The notes beneath the pieces were generated by a model. It did no database searches, was not told the origin of the DNA, and worked only from the letters and a program-made list of their open reading frames with translations. The position numbers and the translations under genes were made by a program. Below are positions 57,685 through 64,000 of a DNA stretch of 64,000 nt, one piece after another. The DNA comes from Glycine soja (taxonomy: Eukaryota > Streptophyta > Magnoliopsida > Fabales > Fabaceae), in NCBI RefSeq assembly GCF_004193775.1, contig NC_041019.1, positions 13,440,204-13,504,203 on the forward strand, in the 5' to 3' direction. Within the stretch, counting starts at the first letter, position 1; the number at the start of each line of letters is the position of its first letter.

Positions 57685-58466
57685 TAGAAGGAGTTATTTG
57701 AAATTTCAATCAGATCAAGTGAAAGAGAATGAAAAAAGATGAAGTTTGGGCTTTGTGGGGAGTGATTTGGACAAGAAATGAGTGAGATATGGCAGAAGGA
57801 AGAATTGGGAACGAGAGTTTTCGAGAAAATGAGAAGTTGCAGTTTTCATATTTTGAAATCTGAATATATAGGAGCAGGGACATGTTGTAATCGATTACAG
57901 CATTTGGTAATCGATTACACCTTACTTAACTGCATGTAATCGATTACTCTATTGTGGTAATCGATTACCAAAGAGCATTATAGCCAAAACTAAATGTTGA
58001 ATGACTTTTAAGGGAAAAGGGATTTGAATAAATATCAAAATACTTTCTTAAAGAAAATATATATTAAAATACTTTATGAATGAATCTTAATCAAGTAATT
58101 CACATATCATATTCAAAATCATACATAATCATTTAAAGGAAACATATATATATATATATTCAATTATATCACAATAATCAACACAAGTATTGAAGAATAA
58201 AGATCATAGATAATATCAAAATATTTAAAGGAGACTTCATGATTTGAGAAAGAAAATTAACTCAATCAAGAACACATAAACACATACTCACAATTTCAAT
58301 CAATCAAGACAAACATAAAATTTTGTTAGTCATCATAATCAAAATTATTTGAAAGGAAAATTTCAACCAAAATAAAATTTTAAAAGAGAATGGTTTTGAT
58401 GCTACCTTTTTCATGATTGAAGTATCTAGTTCTTCAAAGATGGAAGTCATATTTTTTACTTTTTGC
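57685..58466 (-). other. Spacer between gag and second ORF
   Basis: Noncoding and AT rich, with four GTAATCGATTAC-type sites at 57885-57965 and an AT dinucleotide run at 58144-58159. It corresponds to 32681-33398 in the other element. Confidence 0.6.
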
Positions 58467-59561
58467 TTAATCTTCTTGAGAGATGTTCTCATCACTCTCA
58501 TAGTCCTTGGTTAGAAGGTTGATCTCCTTCTCTGAACCGTCGGATGAGTCAATGTCATCCCATGCAATGTAGGCCTTCTTGGTCCTTCTTTCATCATACC
58601 TTTTCTTATCACTTTTCTCAGGCCATTCCTCATTTGAGGGACAATTTGCTTTGATTTGACCAAGTTGGTTGCATTTGTAGCATCTAAGAATTTGAGAGTC
58701 TTCTTGGGATCTTCTTCCATTGTTGAAGTTTTGACGCTTCTCGATTCTTCTTTTCTTGACAAATTTTTGAAACTTCTTCACAAAGAGTGAGAAGTCTTCT
58801 TCATCTTCTGATTCTTCTTCTTCATTTCCTTCTTGCATTGATGAAGAGGCTTTAAGTGCTATACTTCTTTTCTTTTTGTTGATTTCTTCATTTTGATTAA
58901 GATGTTGGAGTTCCATTTCATGTTCCTGCAATTTTCCAAACAAAGTAGCAAGAGACATAGAGAAAAGATCTTTACTTTCAGAAATAGCAGTTACCTTGGG
59001 CTGCCATTCCCTACTTAAGCATCTTAAAACTTTATTAATTAGATCTTCATTAGGGAAGAGTTTTCCTAAAGAGGCAAGATGGTTGACTATATGTGTGAAT
59101 CTTTTCTGCATGCTATGGATGTTTTCATTAGGGTTCATCCTAAATAATTCATGTTCATGTGTAACGGTGTTGACTCTAGATCTTTTCACATCAGTGGTGC
59201 CTTCATGTGTAAGTTGGAGAGTATCCCACATCTCCTTGGCATTTGTGCAATTTGACACTCTAAAATACTCATCAATTCCTAGGGCTGAAGTAATAATGTT
59301 TTTGGCTTTAAGATCATACTGGATTCTTCTTCTATCTTCTTCTGTCTACTTATCTCTAGGTTTTTGTGTTGCGGTGCTAGTACTTACATCTACTACGGTG
59401 GGTATGTAAGTTCCTATTTCTATTGCTTCCCAAATGATTAAATCTATGGCTTCAATGAAAATCTGCATACGGGTTTTCCAATAGTGCTAACCCTCACCAT
59501 TGAAGATAGGTGGCCTATGGATGGAATTTCCTTCAGGAAACAAAGAATTTGAAGAGGCCAT
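58467..59561 (-). pseudogene. Gag of the minus-strand copia-type element, one stop
   Basis: The ATG is at 59561. A TAG at 59346-59348 (codon 72) replaces a Trp codon of the sister copy. The rest is open: NCTNAKEMWDTLQLTHEG, NHLASLGKLFPNEDLINKVL, an acidic stretch, and the zinc knuckle CYKCNQLGQIKANC, in which the usual His of CCHC is Gln. Both changes would impair the protein. Confidence 0.85.
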
Positions 59562-59597
59562 GAATCTTGAAGTGGTTAAACTTTCTACAAGATACCG

Positions 59598-59609
59598 GCT
59601 CTGATACCA
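59598..59609 (-). other. Primer binding site, tRNA-iMet type
   Basis: GCTCTGATACCA on the plus strand, two bases from the LTR edge at 59612. Confidence 0.92.
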
Positions 59610-59611
59610 CT

Positions 59612-60193
59612 TGTTGGATCAAGTGGCCTCAAAATAATTAAGAAGGGGGGTTGAATTAATTATTAATGAACCTTTACTAATTAAAAAATCTATCCTTCTT
59701 AATGTCACTAGATTCAATTAGGCTTTTACTATAATGTTAAGAAAGTAAAGAACATAAATATAAGCTTAACCAAAAGTAAAAGCGATAATTAAAGTATACA
59801 GCAGAAATTAAAGAGTGTAGGGAAGAAGAAGACAAACACAAGAATTTTATACTGGTTCAGCAACAACCCGTGCCTACATCCAGTCCCCAAGCGACCTACG
59901 GTCCTTGAGATTTCTTTTCAACCTTGTAAAATCCTTTACAAGCAAAGATCCACAAGGGATGTACCCTCCCTTGTTCTCTTTGAACAACCAAGTAGATGTA
60001 CCCTCCACTTGAACTGATCCACAAGAGATGTACCCTCTCTTGTTCTCAATTACAACAACCGAAGTAGATGTACCCTCTACTTGTACCACAAAGGATGTAC
60101 CCTCCAATGTGTTAAGACAAAGTTCTCAGGTCGTTAGTCCTTTGAAACTTTGTGAAGGGGAAACAAAAGATATCTCAGGCGGTTAGTCCTTTG
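59612..60193 (-). repeat. First part of the 5' LTR, interrupted
   Basis: Matches 54490 onward for 582 bp, ending inside a class-1 hairpin loop (GGTTAGTCCTTTG), where a plus-strand LTR begins. The remainder should lie beyond the window. Confidence 0.88.
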
Positions 60194-61856
60194 TGTAGAA
60201 GCAAGTTTCATGATGAATCAAGATTGATTCAAAGAAGTTTTGATGATAACAAAGGTGATGACAAAAAGCTCAAAGGTCAAGAACACTTCATGATAACAAA
60301 GATGATGATCTCATGAATCAAAGAATGAGTTCAAGATTGAATCAAGAACACTTCAAGGTTCAAGATGAAATTTAATTTCAAAAATCAAGAATCAAGTTTC
60401 CAGATTCAAGCTTCCAAGAATCAAGATCAAGATTCAAGAATTAAGACTCAAGAATGAAGAAAAGACTTAATCAAGATAAGTATTAAATTTTTTTTTTCAA
60501 AAACTGAGTAGCACATGAATTTTTCTCAAAACCTTTTACCAAAGAGTTTTTACTCACTGGTAATCGATTACCAGATTATTGTAATCGATTACCAGTAGCA
60601 TAATGGTTTTCAAAAAGCTTTCAACTTAATTTACAACGTTCCAATTGATTTCAAATTGTTGTAATCGATTAATGTTTTCGTAATCGATTACCAGTGTGTT
60701 TGAACGTTGAAATTCAAATTCAAATGTGAAGAGTCACATCCTTTCACAAAAAAGCTTTGTGTAATCGATTACACTGATTTGGTAATCGATTACCAGTGAT
60801 AGTTTCTGAGCAAATCAAAAGATGCAACTCTTCAAATAGTTTTTGACTTTTTCAAATTGGATTTAAGTTTTTCTAAAGGTCATAACTCTTCTAATGGTTC
60901 TCTTGACCAGACATGAAGAATCAATAAAAGCAAGGCTTTGTTTTGCATTTCATCGATCTTTCCATTTTTCATTCTTTAGACAACAAACTTTTGTCAATTG
61001 ATTTCTGAGTCTCTTTGAGCTTCTTCTTCTTCCTTTTGCCAAAAGCTTTCCAAAGTTTTCTAGTTTTCCAAACCTTGAAAACTTGTGCTATTCATTCTCT
61101 TCTCCCTTTGCCAAAAATAATTCGCCAAGGACTAACCGCCTGAATTCTTTTTGTGTCTCTCTTCTCCCTTTTCCAAAAGAACAAAGGACTAAGCGCCTGA
61201 ATTCTTTTGTGTCTCCCTTCTCCCTTGTCAAAGAATTCAAAATGACACAGTCTGAGAATTCTTTTGATTCTTCCCTTTCCCTTACACAAAAGTTTTCAAA
61301 GGACTAACCGCCTGTGAATTCTTTTGTATCCCCATTCACAAAGTATCAAAGGTTTAACCGCCTGAGATCTTTGTCTTAACACATTGGAGGATACATCCTT
61401 TGTGGTACAAGTAGAGGGTACATCTACTTGGGTTTGACTGAGAACAAGAGAGGGTACATCTCTTATGGATCAGTTCTAGTGGAGAGTACATCCACTAGGT
61501 TCAAAAAGAACAAGGGAAGGTACATCCCTTGTGGATCTTTGCTTGTAAAAGGATTTTTACAAGGTTGGAAAAGAAATCTCAAGGACCGCAGGTCGCTTGG
61601 GGACTGGATGTAGGCATGGGTTATTGCTGAACCAGTATAAAAACTCTTGTGTGTTTGTCTTCTTCTTCCCTACTGTTTTACTTTCCGCTGTGCATTTTAA
61701 TTTCCGCTTTTACTTTTGGTTAAGTTTCTCTTCCACTCCTTATTCACTTAACAACATAGTAAAAGCCTTAGAAGAGTAAATTTTTAATTAGTAAAGGTTT
61801 AGGAATAATTAATTCAAGCCCCCCTTCTTAATTATTCTGAGGCCACTCGATCCAAC
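60194..61856 (+). repeat. 5' LTR of the plus-strand copia-type element
   Basis: Palindrome sites at 60555-60800 and hairpin array at about 61110-61570. One class-2 hairpin here has CTAGTGGA/TCCACTAG where other copies have CAAGTGGA/TCCACTTG. Confidence 0.92.
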
Positions 61857-61907
61857 AAGTGGTATCAGAGCAGGTTTCTTGTAGAAAGTTTAACAACTTC
61901 AAGATTA

Positions 61908-62120
61908 ATGGCCTCTTTAGATTCTTTGTCTTTCAAAAGTATTTTCAGGAACAGGTTATTCCAGGATCATGATGAAGACCAAGTCAATTTTTGTCTCATG
62001 ACAAAATCCCATGATAACAACGAAGAAGAATCTGTAAGGAAGAAGTGGTATATCGACAGTGGATGTTCCAAGCATATGACAGGAGATGTATCCATATTTA
62101 CAAGCATTTCCCCCAAGTAA
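61908..62120 (+). pseudogene. Gag start fused by deletion to a copia protease fragment
   Basis: 70 codons from ATG 61908. MASLDSLSF is the family gag start. After a short unrelated stretch (FRNRLFQDHDEDQVNFCLM) the frame reads KKWYIDSGCSKHMTGDVSIFTSI, the copia protease active-site region (DSG). Nearly all of gag is missing. It shows that the family does include, or recently recombined with, protease-bearing members. Confidence 0.85.
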
Positions 62121-63582
62121 AGTGGACATGTTACATGCGGCGAAAACAATATTAGTAAAATCTCAAAAGAGGTAACATCTAAGCCATCTCTATGAATTAA
62201 GGTATGATTAGTATTTTCAGTTAAGTTATTTTAGTGGATAATAGAAAATAATTGTTGAAATTGTTTGATTGTGTTTACAATGTTTAATTAACTATATTTA
62301 GTTTTAATTTTGAATATATATGATTAATTGAATTTTGTTTAATGCTTTAATTGCTTATGTTTTGTTTGTTTTGACATGATAGGATAATTGAATTAAGTAA
62401 ATAATTACCATGATATGTGTTGATAATTGTTATTTGATACTTAAATTTCAGTGTTTAATTCTCTGGTAATCGATTATCACTATGTGTAATCGATTACAAT
62501 AGAATATACTTAGTTCTATAAATTGAAGATAAGTTCAAAATTATTTGATTATGTTAAAATTTATTATGATTAATTAACTATATTTAGTTTAAAATAATTT
62601 CAATATACATGATTATTTTTTGTCTTTGGTAATTGTGTCCAACTTTTTAGAAGCTTGACAATTAAAATTTGGAAGTTATTGGAAGTTTGAAAATTAAAAT
62701 TTGGAAGTTATTGGAAGTTGAAAGTTGAAAATAGAAGTTGGAAGTTGAAAATGGAAGTTACTAGAAGTTGAAAGTTGAAAATGGAAGTTGAAAGTTGGAA
62801 GTAAAAGTTATTGGAAGTTGGAAGTTGAAATTTAAAAATTTAAAATTTGAATTTTTTTTACAAAGTATTGTGCATAGTTAGTTGATTGTTAATTAAATTT
62901 AATTAATTTGAAATGTTTGATGATTGACTGTGCTTGAAAGTTATTATGATTTTTTATATTTAAAAATTTATGTTGATTATTTTGATAATATATATTTTCA
63001 AAATGATTATGCATGATTTTTGATGTGATATGTGATTAGTCATTTATGAATGGTTATGTATGATTTTATATCTCTTGTATGATTCTTGCATAATTTTTAA
63101 TATGACATGTGAGTTACTTGCTTAAGGTTCATTCATAAAGTTTTTCAAAATCCATTATGTTATATTTTTTTATATGAATTTTCAGATATAAAGTACTTTT
63201 TTATTCTGAAAAATGTGTTATCAAGCATGAGCATGATAAAGATATTGAGCATATAGGTTTCAGAGAAAATAATGTTTACATGATTAACTGAGTTCTTTGA
63301 ACTTTCTAAGTTTTTTTAATTATCTTTAACAAATCTGAATGTTTAATGATGCCTGTGATCTATATCCTTCAATCCTTGTATAATTCTTGTTTGATAAGTT
63401 TGAATTACTTGATTGAGTGTTCAAAATTTTTTTATGCTTTTCAAAATTATTATATTTTATTTCAAATAAAATTATTTTAATATGGTGAAACCTTCTATGT
63501 TAATAAAAAAAAACTCATTTTGGTAAGTGTTGATAGTCAATTAGCACTTAGTCTTAGGAAAAAGGTGACTATGTTTTAAAAT
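62121..63582 (+). other. Noncoding interior with an 11-bp-type minisatellite
   Basis: AT-rich. Two GTAATCGATTAC-type sites lie at 62462-62500. A run of imperfect GGAAGTTGAAA/GGAAGTTATT units fills 62650-62835. No pol frame seen. Confidence 0.65.
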
Positions 63583-63650
63583 TTGTAGATACTAAAAACC
63601 AACCTGTAGACATCTTCACAAAACCACATAGTCTTAGACAAATGATTTAT
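63583..63650 (+). pseudogene. copia RNase H C-terminal remnant
   Basis: Reads KFVDTKNQPVDIFTKP, the conserved end of copia RNase H (usually ...LADIFTKPL). This is the only trace of pol besides the protease fragment, so the deletion removed everything between. Confidence 0.75.
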
Positions 63651-64000
63651 GTTTTGATAACTTATGACTTATTTGTTGTTTATGCACATATGCTTCTATT
63701 ATAATGTGAGGATAATTTATTATCTTGTTTGATTTCTATAAGTTTCTCTTTTCTTGTTTAATTATTATATTTTGATTTTAATCCTTGTATTTGGTTATGT
63801 TTTTATGACATTTGAGCACTTATTATTTCTTTTTAATATTTGCTTAGTATGACTGAACAATTATGAATTATGCTATATGACTATGGTTATTATATATTTG
63901 ATCTATTCATAGTTCTTGCTTCATGATTTGGTTTATATTTTTCCATGAATGTTCTATGGATGCTTAGTTGTATTTGTATGCTTCAAACTCGTTACGCACT
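63651..64000 (+). other. 3' noncoding region of the last element
   Basis: Similar to 34540-34690 over about 150 bases (CCTTGTATTTGG, TTAGTATGACTGAA, CTTGCTTCATGA in the same order). The purine tracts and 3' LTR are not reached before the window ends. Confidence 0.6.

Larger units (their letters stand above)
54490..60193 (-). mobile_element. Second non-autonomous copia-type element, 5' LTR interrupted
   Basis: Inverted relative to the element at 30238 and with the same plan: 3' LTR (54490-56109), purine tracts, second ORF, spacer, gag, primer binding site (59598-59609) and the start of the 5' LTR (59612-60193). At 60194 a further LTR of the same family, plus strand, is inserted. No pol domain is present. 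It interrupts an Athila-like LTR at 54490. Confidence 0.9.
60194..64000 (+). mobile_element. Deletion derivative of the copia-type family, continues past the window
   Basis: 5' LTR 60194-61856 (1,663 bp, TGTAGAAGC to GATCCAACA), primer binding site 61859-61870, then a gag start fused to protease sequence, about 1.4 kb without coding, and a tail of RNase H near 63583-63650. The 63785-63930 stretch resembles 34545-34680 of the other element, the region before the purine tracts. The 3' LTR is therefore expected soon after base 64000. CTTTG at 60189-60193 should recur there as target duplication. Confidence 0.85.

Overview
The window is nuclear DNA of a flowering plant, most likely a legume close to soybean (Glycine). 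That assignment is an inference from the retroelement families and the style of the one gene; no marker gene settles it. One cellular gene looks intact: a two-exon BAHD acyltransferase at about 8.2-9.8 kb, most like spermidine hydroxycinnamoyltransferases. Almost everything else is transposable-element DNA, much of it nested, broken by stop codons or truncated.

Layout. 1-5.0 kb: degenerate Ty1/copia element, minus strand. 5.0-8.1 kb: AT-rich intergenic DNA with two MITE-like sequences and a 46-bp tandem duplication. 8.15-9.85 kb: BAHD gene. 10.7-12.9 kb: 3' half of a second copia element, cut by a Ty3/gypsy element (12.94-21.85 kb, minus strand) with a full 3' LTR and only a 184-bp remnant of its 5' LTR. 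22.1-23.1 kb: chimeric pseudogene fragments (HSP70 ATPase domain joined to an NT-C2-type protein). 23.97-24.26 kb: near-perfect 120-bp-arm palindrome. 24.7-26.5 kb: CACTA (TNP2-like) transposase pseudogene truncated at its 3' end.

26.5-54.5 kb is one nested complex based on Athila-like gypsy elements on the minus strand. A central LTR (45555-46947) has a tRNA-Asp-type primer binding site on one side and a polypurine tract on the other, so two element bodies share it. One body (gag, protease, N-terminal RT) runs toward low coordinates; the other (env-position ORF, integrase, RNase H, C-terminal RT) runs toward high coordinates. Both end inside the RT gene, at nearly the same codon, against an LTR end of the same family. 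Later insertions sit in the gag-pol body: a solo LTR (28536-30177, TSD TGGTT), a complete non-autonomous copia-type element (30238-36530, TSD TTCAA), a deleted gypsy element (about 37010-41971) and a truncated copia-type LTR (41972-43204).

54.5-64 kb holds two more members of the same copia-type family: a minus-strand non-autonomous element (54490-60193 and beyond) and a plus-strand deletion derivative (60194 to past the window end) inserted in its 5' LTR. The non-autonomous elements carry gag and a second ORF of the 'putative plant transposon protein' type, with no protease, integrase or RT. Three polypurine tracts before the 3' LTR suggest a Sirevirus-related lineage.

The most striking signal is in the LTRs of this family. 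Downstream of the TATA box lies an array of about eleven short hairpins. They form two classes, each with a constant loop and stems that differ from hairpin to hairpin but stay self-complementary, including at least one compensatory change between copies. The same LTRs carry paired GTAATCGATTAC palindromes upstream of the TATA box. The gypsy family carries its own dense motif, CGCTTAGCG, in its LTRs and in the spacer between integrase and the env-position ORF.
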